From NCBI RefSeq assembly GCF_001591585.1, contig NZ_BCVE01000002.1, positions 248,001 through 312,000 on the forward strand: a DNA stretch of 64,000 bases, given 5' to 3'. Of this stretch, positions 19,204-27,228 are shown one piece after another (position 1 is the first letter of the stretch; every line of letters begins with the position of its first letter). Both the position numbers and the translations under genes were made by a program. The stretch is from Niallia circulans NBRC 13626 (GTDB taxonomy: Bacteria; Bacillota; Bacilli; Bacillales; Cytobacillaceae). The notes beneath the pieces were generated by a model. It had not been told where the DNA came from. It made no database searches and saw only the letters and a list, made by a program, of their open reading frames with translations.

Positions 19204-19244
19204 GATCTCAAGTTTTCTTTCAACGCCTACTTACAGACAAGCCC

Positions 19245-20597
19245 TTATTTAAGCATATGCACCGCATTGATAAAAATGTCTCCTCTGACTTCAAAAGTTT
19301 TATATTGATCCCAGCTTGCACATGCTGGGGAAAGAAGAATAACATCTCCGCTTTCTGATAAGTCATAGGCAGCAGGTACTGCTTTGTCCACATTATCGAC
19401 GCGTTTAATGGTTTTTATTCCTGCAAGCTTGCCTGCCTTCTCCACTTTTCCAGCAGTTTGTCCAAAAGTAATCATAGCTTTTACATTTTTAAGAGATGGA
19501 ATGAGTTCATCAAATTCATTTCCACGGTCCAGTCCACCAGCTAGCAGAATAACCGGTTCATTAAAGGCTGCAAGGGCATTTTGTGTTGCCAGAATATTTG
19601 TTGCTTTCGAGTCATTATAGAATTTCCGTCCATTAACTTCTTTAATAAATTGCAGACGATGCTTAACCCCTTTAAAGGTACTTAATACTGCAAAAATACT
19701 TTCATTTGTTACACCTGATAATTTTGCTGCTGCAACAGATGAAAGGATGTTTTCTAAATTTAATGCACTTAAATACATTATATCTGACAATGCCATAATT
19801 TTTTGATCATTAAAATAAATAATATTATCTTTTACATAGGCCCCATACTCAAGTTCACGTTTTGCAGAAAAAGGAATAATCGTTGCATTGCTGCTGTTCG
19901 CGATATCCATGACAATCTCTTGTTCGACGTTCACAATTAAATAGTCACTTTCATCTTGGTTTCTCGTAATGTTTCCTTTTGCCTTCGCATATTCTTCCCG
20001 TGTCCCATGATAATCTAAATGTGCCTCATAAATATTTGTAATGATCGCAATTTTCGGCTTGAATTTTTCAATTCCCATTAATTGAAAGGAGGATAATTCA
20101 ATCACTATTTTATTATCTTCCTCTGCAACTTGGGCTACATTAGAAGCAACTGTTCCAATATTCCCAGCTATCAGTGGCTTTTTCTTATCAACTTCTAACA
20201 TATCAAACAATAAGGTTGTGGTCGTTGTTTTCCCATTTGACCCAGTGATCGCAAGGAATGGGGCTTCGGAAACTCTATATGCTAGTTCTACCTCTGTGAT
20301 GACAGGAATGCCGCGCTCCACCGCCCTTTTAATCATTGGATTAAAGTAAGGAATGCCAGGGTTTTTTACGATCAGCTGGAAACCTTCCTCCAGTAACTCA
20401 ATAGGATGGCTTCCGCAGATAACCGTTATTCCTTGTTCTAATAAACCTTGCGCTTCCGGATTTTCATCCAATGGCTTACTATCATTTACTGTTACAAAGG
20501 CCCCTAAATTATGTAGTAATTGAGCTGCGCTTACTCCACTTTTAGCAAGGCCTAATACTAGTATTTTTTTATGATGAAAATCGTTAATCTGCTTCAT
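19245..20597 (-). CDS. murD: UDP-MurNAc-L-alanine:D-glutamate ligase MurD
   Basis: MurD adds D-glutamate to UDP-MurNAc-L-Ala in the cytoplasm. The 450-residue protein has the N-terminal Rossmann-like domain (KKILVLGLAKSGVSAAQLL), the P-loop ITGSNGKTTTTTLL near residue 115, IELSSFQLMGIEKFKP, and the C-terminal FNDSKATNILATQNALA and LAGGLDRGNEFD signatures. The ATG at 20597 shares its A with the stop of mraY (TAATG), so the two are translationally coupled; a GTG nine bases upstream is inside the RBS. Confidence 0.96.
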   Translation of the reverse strand: MKQINDFHHKKILVLGLAKSGVSAAQLLHNLGAFVTVNDSKPLDENPEAQGLLEQGITVICGSHPIELLEEGFQLIVKNPGIPYFNPMIKRAVERGIPVITEVELAYRVSEAPFLAITGSNGKTTTTTLLFDMLEVDKKKPLIAGNIGTVASNVAQVAEEDNKIVIELSSFQLMGIEKFKPKIAIITNIYEAHLDYHGTREEYAKAKGNITRNQDESDYLIVNVEQEIVMDIANSSNATIIPFSAKRELEYGAYVKDNIIYFNDQKIMALSDIMYLSALNLENILSSVAAAKLSGVTNESIFAVLSTFKGVKHRLQFIKEVNGRKFYNDSKATNILATQNALAAFNEPVILLAGGLDRGNEFDELIPSLKNVKAMITFGQTAGKVEKAGKLAGIKTIKRVDNVDKAVPAAYDLSESGDVILLSPACASWDQYKTFEVRGDIFINAVHMLK

Positions 20598-21571
20598 TAT
20601 AACCACACCTCAATATAAATTCCTAGAGCGGCGAATAATAATCCTACCGTCCAAAATGTCACAACTACTCGCCATTCAGACCAGCCAACTAGTTCATAAT
20701 GGTGATGTAATGGACTCATACGGAAAATTCTTCTTCCTGTTGATTTAAAAGATATTACTTGAAGAATGACTGAAAGTGTCTCAATAACAAATACTCCACC
20801 TATTAATATTAACAAGATTTCTGTCTTTGTTAAGATAGCAATCGCTGCAATAGCACCTCCAAGTGCAAGTGAACCAGTATCTCCCATAAATACTTTTGCT
20901 GGATGGGCATTGAATACTAAGAATCCTAAAACTGCGCCCACAATGGCTACCGAGAAAATACTAATTTCAAACTGTGATTGACTCCATGCAAGGACAGCAA
21001 ACGCTCCAAACGCCACAGCAGAAGTCCCAGAAACTAATCCGTCCAAGCCATCTGTTAAATTCACCGCATTAGAAAATCCAACTAACCAAAAAATAATAAA
21101 TAGTGCATAGAACCAACCTAATTCTAGTGGTTTATCTACAAAAGGAATCGAAATAGCAGTAGAAAATTCGTTTTCGCGTAAAACAAAGTAAAAAATAAGC
21201 GAAATAACAATCTGCCCTAATAGCTTTTGTCTAGAAGTTAATCCTAAATTACGCTTCATCACTACTTTTATAAAGTCATCTAAAAAGCCTAACAATCCAA
21301 ACCCGACTAATACTAAAAGTAATAAATACGTCTTAATCGTCGGCTCTGAAAATTTATTAATCATTACCAAAGTCGTTACCACAATGGAGAAAATAATCAT
21401 TAAGCCCCCCATAGTTGGCGTTCCCGTTTTTTTCTGATGAGATTTCGGTCCTTCTTCTCTAATGCTTTGTCCGAATTTTAATCTTCGCAAGAAGGGAATA
21501 AAAAAGGGAGAAATTAATACCGTTATTAAAAAACCTAATAGAATCGTAAAAAAGATAACTTTCTCCTGCAT
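20597..21571 (-). CDS. mraY: Phospho-MurNAc-pentapeptide translocase MraY
   Basis: MraY transfers phospho-MurNAc-pentapeptide to undecaprenyl phosphate, giving lipid I. The 324-residue protein has ten membrane helices. Diagnostic cytoplasmic motifs are [16 protein letters not shown] (residue 41 on), FLDDFIKV near 115, [12 protein letters not shown] near 170 and [12 protein letters not shown] near 227, which carry the catalytic aspartates. GAAAGGAGGGAATTAAA precedes the ATG at 21571, and that site lies within the preceding small gene. Confidence 0.97.
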   Translation of the reverse strand: MQEKVIFFTILLGFLITVLISPFFIPFLRRLKFGQSIREEGPKSHQKKTGTPTMGGLMIIFSIVVTTLVMINKFSEPTIKTYLLLLVLVGFGLLGFLDDFIKVVMKRNLGLTSRQKLLGQIVISLIFYFVLRENEFSTAISIPFVDKPLELGWFYALFIIFWLVGFSNAVNLTDGLDGLVSGTSAVAFGAFAVLAWSQSQFEISIFSVAIVGAVLGFLVFNAHPAKVFMGDTGSLALGGAIAAIAILTKTEILLILIGGVFVIETLSVILQVISFKSTGRRIFRMSPLHHHYELVGWSEWRVVVTFWTVGLLFAALGIYIEVWL

Positions 21572-21572
21572 T

Positions 21573-22013
21573 TTAATTCCCTCCTTTCACTTGATTGTTT
21601 GTATTTAATACATGCTCTCTAATTACCGCTATATCATATGTTTCTATATGGGAATTCAGACTGTTTTCTTGCAAAAAAATAAATTTAGTTGTTTTTTCTT
21701 GTGCTTGTAATTGTTGCTCGTAAATTTTGCTCATTTTTAATATGCCTTCCTTTAAATCTTTTGTATAAAAAATTGGAAAATGATTAGGTGTATAGGTTGG
21801 GAGTTCCATCCCCTCTTCCCAAATCGCTCCAATTGCTCCATTTGTTATAGCAGCACTCAAATCACCAGAGTTATCTTTATATAATGGAATAAACAGTCCT
21901 TTTGGCTGTTCGCACTCTGCTAAGAATGACACGGTTTGAAAACGCAAATCTTCTTTCACAAACCCTTTTGCTTCAGGTATAGCCTGGAGGATTAATTTAT
22001 AGGACAGTGTCAT
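21573..22013 (-). CDS. Orphan protein resembling a MurE/MurF N-terminal domain
   Basis: This 146-residue protein lies between murE and mraY, where several Firmicutes carry a full murF. It overlaps the murE end by 17 bases, has its own RBS (GAGGAGAGAAAAA) and is intact. Residues 30-75 ([20 protein letters not shown] through [12 protein letters not shown]) look like the N-terminal UDP-MurNAc-binding domain of Mur ligases. The P-loop GTNGKTTT, central and C-terminal domains are absent, so ligase activity is not expected. It may be a MurF remnant or a repurposed regulatory domain. The similarity is judged by eye. Confidence 0.6.
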   Translation of the reverse strand: MTLSYKLILQAIPEAKGFVKEDLRFQTVSFLAECEQPKGLFIPLYKDNSGDLSAAITNGAIGAIWEEGMELPTYTPNHFPIFYTKDLKEGILKMSKIYEQQLQAQEKTTKFIFLQENSLNSHIETYDIAVIREHVLNTNNQVKGGN

Positions 22014-23478
22014 TTTTTCTCTCCTCTATCGCTTCTTTTGCAACTAAACGGTCATCAAAATCTAACACTTTAGAACCAATAATTTGATACGTTTCATGGC
22101 CTTTCCCTGCAATTAGAATAACATCATCAGGCTGGGCTTGATCAACAGCAAAGGCAATAGCCTCTTTGCGATCAGAGATTATTGTATAATTCTGTTCTCC
22201 CTTAACTCCTTGCTCCATATCTTTTAATATGGCAAGCGGATCTTCACTTCTAGGATTATCGGAGGTTAGGATAGCATAGCTCGCTTCCTCACAAGCAATT
22301 TTCGCCATTAAAGGACGCTTCGTCTTGTCTCTATCTCCCCCACAGCCAACGATTACATATATGTTATTCTTAGCAAATTCTTTTACCGTTTGCAAAGCGT
22401 TTTGCAAACTATCAGGTGTATGTGAATAATCAACGATCACTGAAAAATCTTGGCCGGCATTAACCGTTTCAAATCTCCCTGCGACTCCTGCTACCTTTTC
22501 AAGTGCATTGATGGTCACTTCCATTGGAATATTACTTGCAATTGCAGCACCAATGCTTGCTAGTGTATTATACACGTTAAATTTTCCAACCATTTTCAAC
22601 TGGACAGAATGTATGCCAAGCGGAGAATGTAAATCGAATGATGTACCTGCTGCCGTGATTTTTATATTTTTTGCCATTATATCAGCTTCTGTATCAATTC
22701 CATATGTTAGAATATGAGCCGCTGTAATGGTTTCATACTCATTTGCTGCTGCATCATCTTTATTTAGAATAGCAAATTTCGGCTTTTCAGACGAAAAGGC
22801 ATTTCCTAGTCTTGTAAAAAGCAATCCTTTCGCTTTTTTATATTCTTCCATCGTACCATGATAATCTAAATGATCTTGACTAAGATTGGTAAAAACAGCA
22901 ATATCATAATCACAGCCAAATACTCTGCCTTCTACAAGGGCATGGGAAGATACTTCCATAACAGCTGTATCAACTTTTTGTTCCACCATTTGATGAAACA
23001 GCTTCTGAAGTGTCACAGCTTCTGGAGTTGTATTTTTTGTTTCTTGTATTTCCTCACCGATTTTGGTATACATCGTACCGATGATTCCTGTTTTTTTATG
23101 CGCCTCTTTTAATATAGCATCTATTAAATGGCTAGTTGTTGTCTTTCCATTTGTACCTGTTATCCCAATAAGCTGAAGCTTTTGGGTCGGCTTTTGATAA
23201 AATACATCTGCAAGCACACTACTAGCTCTTTTTGTATCTTTTACAATGATAACTGGAATAGGCAAGGATAAACTTCTTTCTGCTATGACAGCGACTGCCC
23301 CAGATTCGTATGCTTTTTGGGCAAAATCATGACCATCCACTGTATATCCTTTTATACAAATAAAAAGACTGCCATCTGATACTTTGCGATTATCATTCTC
23401 TATTGATTTTATTTCCACATCTTCTCCGGTATAAGAAGTGTATGGCTGTAAACTCTCAATAAGTTTTTTTAATTGCAT
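21997..23478 (-). CDS. murE: UDP-MurNAc-tripeptide synthetase MurE (meso-DAP adding)
   Basis: MurE adds the third stem-peptide residue. The 493-residue protein has the N-terminal UDP-MurNAc domain ([20 protein letters not shown]), the P-loop [15 protein letters not shown] near residue 107, and the C-terminal [10 protein letters not shown]. The DNPR sequence is the known signature of meso-diaminopimelate specificity. The ATG at 23478 is preceded by GAGGAATC at a somewhat long spacing. A candidate TATAAT (23572-23577, minus) lies about 95 bases upstream; the 313-base gap to spoVD holds nothing else apart from the spoVD terminator. Confidence 0.96.
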   Translation of the reverse strand: MQLKKLIESLQPYTSYTGEDVEIKSIENDNRKVSDGSLFICIKGYTVDGHDFAQKAYESGAVAVIAERSLSLPIPVIIVKDTKRASSVLADVFYQKPTQKLQLIGITGTNGKTTTSHLIDAILKEAHKKTGIIGTMYTKIGEEIQETKNTTPEAVTLQKLFHQMVEQKVDTAVMEVSSHALVEGRVFGCDYDIAVFTNLSQDHLDYHGTMEEYKKAKGLLFTRLGNAFSSEKPKFAILNKDDAAANEYETITAAHILTYGIDTEADIMAKNIKITAAGTSFDLHSPLGIHSVQLKMVGKFNVYNTLASIGAAIASNIPMEVTINALEKVAGVAGRFETVNAGQDFSVIVDYSHTPDSLQNALQTVKEFAKNNIYVIVGCGGDRDKTKRPLMAKIACEEASYAILTSDNPRSEDPLAILKDMEQGVKGEQNYTIISDRKEAIAFAVDQAQPDDVILIAGKGHETYQIIGSKVLDFDDRLVAKEAIEERKNDTVL

Positions 23479-23753
23479 CGCTTTTTGATTCCTCTTTTCT
23501 CTAGCTCTATATGTAATCTTTGATTGCTCATAAATATTAATTATATACTAAATAATGAACCAGCCATATAGATTATACAATTTTCTTAGCGTATATTATT
23601 TTACATGATTAAAAAAAATTTATCTATGTTGTACCTTATTGTTGGAGAATTTATATTAGAAGAATAATTTAAGATAGAGGAAAATTTTAATTATGTACAT
23701 ACGAGCTCGATTCCAGTATTAACAGGATCTAGAGGCTTTTTTTATAGGGGAAA

Positions 23754-23785
23754 GAGAAGCGGCACGTATTATTCGGCCGCCTCTT
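23754..23785 (-). terminator. Hairpin after spoVD
   Basis: On the minus strand AGAGGCGGC pairs with GCCGCTTCT across a 12-base loop, ending in CTTTCCCC rather than a clean T run. It starts 7 bases after the spoVD stop and is a probable terminator for the sporulation gene. Confidence 0.55.
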
Positions 23786-23791
23786 ATCCAA

Positions 23792-25702
23792 TTAATTAAA
23801 CTGAATCAAAATGGTTGATCCTTCCTTCACTTTTGTTCCAGGTTCTGGAGACTGCTTAATCACCGTATCCCCGCTTCCGCTTGAATCAATTTTAAGATTA
23901 ATAAACATTTCACTAATATCTTTTTTCGTATGCCCAACAAGGTCTGGCACTTCTATTAATGGATTTTCCGGATATTTATATACTTTGTCAATTTGATCTT
24001 TACGCGGTTCCACACCAAGGGCTCTCAAACTATCTCCCATAATCGCACCAACAATTGGAGCAGCAACCGCACTACCGAATTGCACCGTTCCTTTTGGGTT
24101 ATCTACTGCCACGTACACAACTAATTCAGGATCATCAGCAGGTGCAAAGCCGATAAAGGAAAGAATATAGTTATTTTCTAAATATCTTCCACCAGAAGCT
24201 TTTTGAGCCGTCCCAGTTTTTCCACCAACTCGATAGCCTTCCACAAAGGCCTTTCCTCCAGATCCCTTTGCCACAACATTTTCTAATGCCCGTCTCACTT
24301 CTTTAGATGTTTCTTCAGAAACTACCTTTCTCTTTGCAACAGGTTTTTTCTCCATAACTACTTCACCTGTAGATGGATCAATCAATTCTTTTGCTACATA
24401 AGGAGTATATAAAGTACCTCCATTAATTGCGGCAGATAGTGCCGTAACTTGCTGAATTGGTGTTACGGCGACACCTTGACCAAATGCTGTAGTCGCTTGC
24501 TCCACCGGGCCTACTCTGTCCATGTTAAACAAAATCCCTTTTGATTCCCCTTGTAAATCAATTCCTGTTTTTTGCCCAAATCCAAAATCACGAATATATT
24601 GAAACAGCTTATCTTTGCCAAGACGTTCCCCTAATTCTACAAAACCAGGGTTACAAGAATTTTGAACGACCTCTAAAAACGTTTGCGAGCCATGTCCTCC
24701 TCGCTTCCAGCATTTAAGTTTTGCTCCACCCACTTCTGCATACCCTTTATCATAAAAAGTGTCCTTATCTAAGTCCACTTTTCCTTCTTCTAAAGCTGCT
24801 GCCAATGTAATAATTTTAAAGGTAGATCCTGGTTCATACGAACTCCAGATCGGTAAATTACGATTATAAACAGTGGAATCCACATTTTGAAAATCAGATG
24901 GATTAAAGCCTGGTCGACTTGACATTGCCAAAACCTCGCCAGTTTTTGGGTTCATCGCAAGTGCGATAATCGATTCAGGATCATAGGTTTGTTGAGCTAT
25001 ATCCAATTCTCTTTCTACAATCGTTTGAATTTTTGTATCAATAGTAAGGACTAAATCATTCCCATTTACCGGAGCTTCATAGGCATCAGCCATATCATTC
25101 ATTCTCTGCCCTTTCGCATCCGAATAATATTGAACAGATCCCTTCTTTCCCTTCAACTCATCATCATATTCCAGCTCTAAACCTATTAGCCCTTGATTAT
25201 CAATACCAGCAAACCCTAATACATGGGATAAATAATTTCCAAAAGGATAAGATCGCTTTGAATCTTCACCAATATATACACCGTCTATATCAAGTGCACG
25301 AACTTTTTTGGCTTTTTCATGCGTGATTTTCCTGCCTTCTTTTAAGCGAACACTCATCTCCCTTTGAATAATCTGCTTATAAACAGATTCCTTATCTGCT
25401 TCTAATACTTCTGCAAGCTTTTCAGCGGTGTCGGCTGGATCTTTAATTTGGCGTGGTACTATATAAACCGTTGGCGCACTGACATTAGTGGCAAGCGCTA
25501 TTCCATTGCGATCCAAGATCTCTCCTCGTTGTGGCTCAAAAGCAATTTGTCTACTCCATAAATTTTTCGCTTTCGTTGTAAGCTCGTCCCCTAGAAAAAA
25601 TTGAACATACGCTAATCTTGTATCAATTATTAGAAAAATAACTATCCCAGCAACAAGCGCTATCAACAATCGCTTCCGAACGGTTACGTTTGAAACCCGC
25701 AT
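23792..25702 (-). CDS. spoVD: Sporulation-specific penicillin-binding protein SpoVD
   Basis: SpoVD is a class B transpeptidase that crosslinks spore cortex and partners SpoVE. The 636-residue protein has one N-terminal membrane helix, a dimerisation domain, and the transpeptidase motifs STFK (in EPGSTFKIITLAAALEEG, near residue 297), SCN (QNSCNPGF) and KTG (GGKTGTAQK). A single C-terminal PASTA domain (PDLVGHTKKDISEMF on) distinguishes it from pbpB with two. The ATG at 25702 follows AAAGGAGG. It is cut off from pbpB by a NERD gene, a tandem repeat array and the pbpB terminator. Confidence 0.95.
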   Translation of the reverse strand: MRVSNVTVRKRLLIALVAGIVIFLIIDTRLAYVQFFLGDELTTKAKNLWSRQIAFEPQRGEILDRNGIALATNVSAPTVYIVPRQIKDPADTAEKLAEVLEADKESVYKQIIQREMSVRLKEGRKITHEKAKKVRALDIDGVYIGEDSKRSYPFGNYLSHVLGFAGIDNQGLIGLELEYDDELKGKKGSVQYYSDAKGQRMNDMADAYEAPVNGNDLVLTIDTKIQTIVERELDIAQQTYDPESIIALAMNPKTGEVLAMSSRPGFNPSDFQNVDSTVYNRNLPIWSSYEPGSTFKIITLAAALEEGKVDLDKDTFYDKGYAEVGGAKLKCWKRGGHGSQTFLEVVQNSCNPGFVELGERLGKDKLFQYIRDFGFGQKTGIDLQGESKGILFNMDRVGPVEQATTAFGQGVAVTPIQQVTALSAAINGGTLYTPYVAKELIDPSTGEVVMEKKPVAKRKVVSEETSKEVRRALENVVAKGSGGKAFVEGYRVGGKTGTAQKASGGRYLENNYILSFIGFAPADDPELVVYVAVDNPKGTVQFGSAVAAPIVGAIMGDSLRALGVEPRKDQIDKVYKYPENPLIEVPDLVGHTKKDISEMFINLKIDSSGSGDTVIKQSPEPGTKVKEGSTILIQFN

Positions 25703-25832
25703 ACAGATGGAACCTCCTTTATACTAACTCAATTGAAATATATGCTTGTACGAATCGGAATAGAACGGGGAGTATTGGTTAGTTGGTTTGTAAGGAGGGA
25801 GGGGATTTTGTGAGGAATTTTTTTGCTGAAAG

Positions 25833-26195
25833 CACTTTTCCTGCTTCTTCCGGTTATTTTGGTGTTCATCTCCTTTATGAAAATCACTTTTCCTACTTCT
25901 TCTGATTATTTTGGTGTTCATCTCCTTTATGAAAACCACTTTTCCTGCTTCTTCTGGTTATTTTGGTGTTCATCCCTTTGATGAAAACCACTTTTCCTGC
26001 TTCTTCTAGTTATTTTGGTGTTCATCCCTTTGATGAAAACCACTTTTCCTGCTTCTTCTGGTTATTTTGGTGTTCATTCCTTTGATGAAAACCACTTTTC
26101 CTGCTTCTTCTAGTTATTTTGGTGTTCATTCCTTTGATGAAAGCACTTTTCCTGCTTCTTCTGGTTATTTTGGTGTTCATCCCCTTGTTGAATAC
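25833..26195. repeat. Tandem repeat array 1: seven copies of a 52-bp unit
   Basis: Unit starts fall at 25833, 25885, 25937, 25989, 26041, 26093 and 26144, so the period is 52 bases with one unit of 51. Each unit holds CACTTTTCCTGCTTCTTCTG, then GTTATTTTGGTG and the inverted repeat TTCATC-CCTTT-GATGAA. Copies differ at only a few positions. The period is not a multiple of three, and open frames across it on either strand are by-products. It fills the spoVD-NERD gap (25703-26201). The same motif and period recur at 54577-54890. Confidence 0.9.
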
Positions 26196-26201
26196 TGTCT
26201 T

Positions 26202-27107
26202 TCACTCATAATACGCCCACTGATGTACACCAATAAGCCTATAATGCTTATCTAATATTCTCTTAATCCTTCGCATTCCTCCCGATATCAGACACCAGTC
26301 ATGTATTTCTTTTGTCGTTATCTTTCTTTCTGGAAAAAGCAGCTTAAATTCTTTAACACTTCGTAAAACAGCTAACTCCAAGCTTTCTGTATATCCACAT
26401 ACATCACATTTGATCATTGCACTTTCTGTTGAAATGAACAGTGAGTTACATTTATCGCAAAGGATTCCTTTCTTAAGTTCTTCATAGGTATAACTTGGCA
26501 TTCTTCGATAAGGTGATTCATCCATATGAAGAGCGATCAACTTTTCAGCAAAGACCGCATGCTGTTTTTTTACTTGTGATTTATTTTTTTCTAATAATTT
26601 AACATAACGATTTAATTGGTTAGGATAAATGCAAGGCAAATGAAGTGGAGCTTGATATAAGATAAATTCGGGGTTTATAAAAACAACGTGTGGAATAATT
26701 GTAATGGAGTAACCAAGCTGGTGAACTAATTGTCTTAATAATGAATCGGTTCGTTTTAATTGAGTAATAGGATTATTGATTTCTACTTTATTGTTTTTCT
26801 TATAGAATCGATCATTTTCATAATAAAAGTCACCTTCATAGTTCTTAATTTCATAGAGATGAAGTGCATCTCCTTCTATCAATAAGGAGTCGATTTGAAA
26901 TGTCGTCTGGTGTGATTGTAATAATAAATCATTTAATATAATACTATTTGGGGCTAAATCCTTTAAATACTTATCAAACTTCCTCTCTCCTTCCCAGCCT
27001 TTCCCTTGATTTAAGTACTTTGTCTTCAATTCATTAGATAATTCCATTCGGCTATTTAATGATTTTAATAAAGCTAATTCCAGTGGTTCCCTTCTTTTCT
27101 TATACAA
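26202..27107 (-). CDS. NERD (nuclease-related) domain protein with zinc ribbon
   Basis: The 301-residue protein has the NERD fold of the restriction-endonuclease-like superfamily at about residues 34-150: GWEGERKFDKYL, then QIDSLLIEGDALHLYEIKNYEGDFYYEND, with the presumed metal-binding Asp and Glu-x-Lys residues. Near residue 215 a four-cysteine zinc ribbon follows (CDKC...CDVCG). NERD proteins may act on DNA; the function here is unknown. The TTG start at 27107 follows GGAGGGTGAAAAA. It is inserted between pbpB and spoVD, which are adjacent in Bacillus subtilis. Confidence 0.8.
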   Translation of the reverse strand: MYKKRREPLELALLKSLNSRMELSNELKTKYLNQGKGWEGERKFDKYLKDLAPNSIILNDLLLQSHQTTFQIDSLLIEGDALHLYEIKNYEGDFYYENDRFYKKNNKVEINNPITQLKRTDSLLRQLVHQLGYSITIIPHVVFINPEFILYQAPLHLPCIYPNQLNRYVKLLEKNKSQVKKQHAVFAEKLIALHMDESPYRRMPSYTYEELKKGILCDKCNSLFISTESAMIKCDVCGYTESLELAVLRSVKEFKLLFPERKITTKEIHDWCLISGGMRRIKRILDKHYRLIGVHQWAYYE

Positions 27108-27185
27108 TTTTTCACCCTCCTATTTTACTGAAGCATTACAAACGAACGCTTATTTCTAGTATACAATACCGCGTCCATCTCCAAC

Positions 27186-27223
27186 AAAAAAGCTTCACTA
27201 CATCTCAAAAATGTAGTGAAGCT
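27186..27223 (-). terminator. Terminator after pbpB
   Basis: On the minus strand AGCTTCACTACAT pairs perfectly with ATGTAGTGAAGCT and runs into TTTTTTG. It lies a few bases after the pbpB stop and closes the mraZ-rsmH-ftsL-pbpB operon. Confidence 0.9.
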
Positions 27224-27228
27224 CTCTC

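Noticed and set aside
25833-26195. Possible CRISPR array
   Set aside because: The whole 52-bp unit is repeated with no unique spacers, and no cas genes are in the window.
25724-26255. Short open frames on both strands across tandem array 1
   Set aside because: They are repeats of a 52-base unit, which shifts frame each copy. They lack consistent ribosome binding sites and resemble no protein; treated as non-coding.
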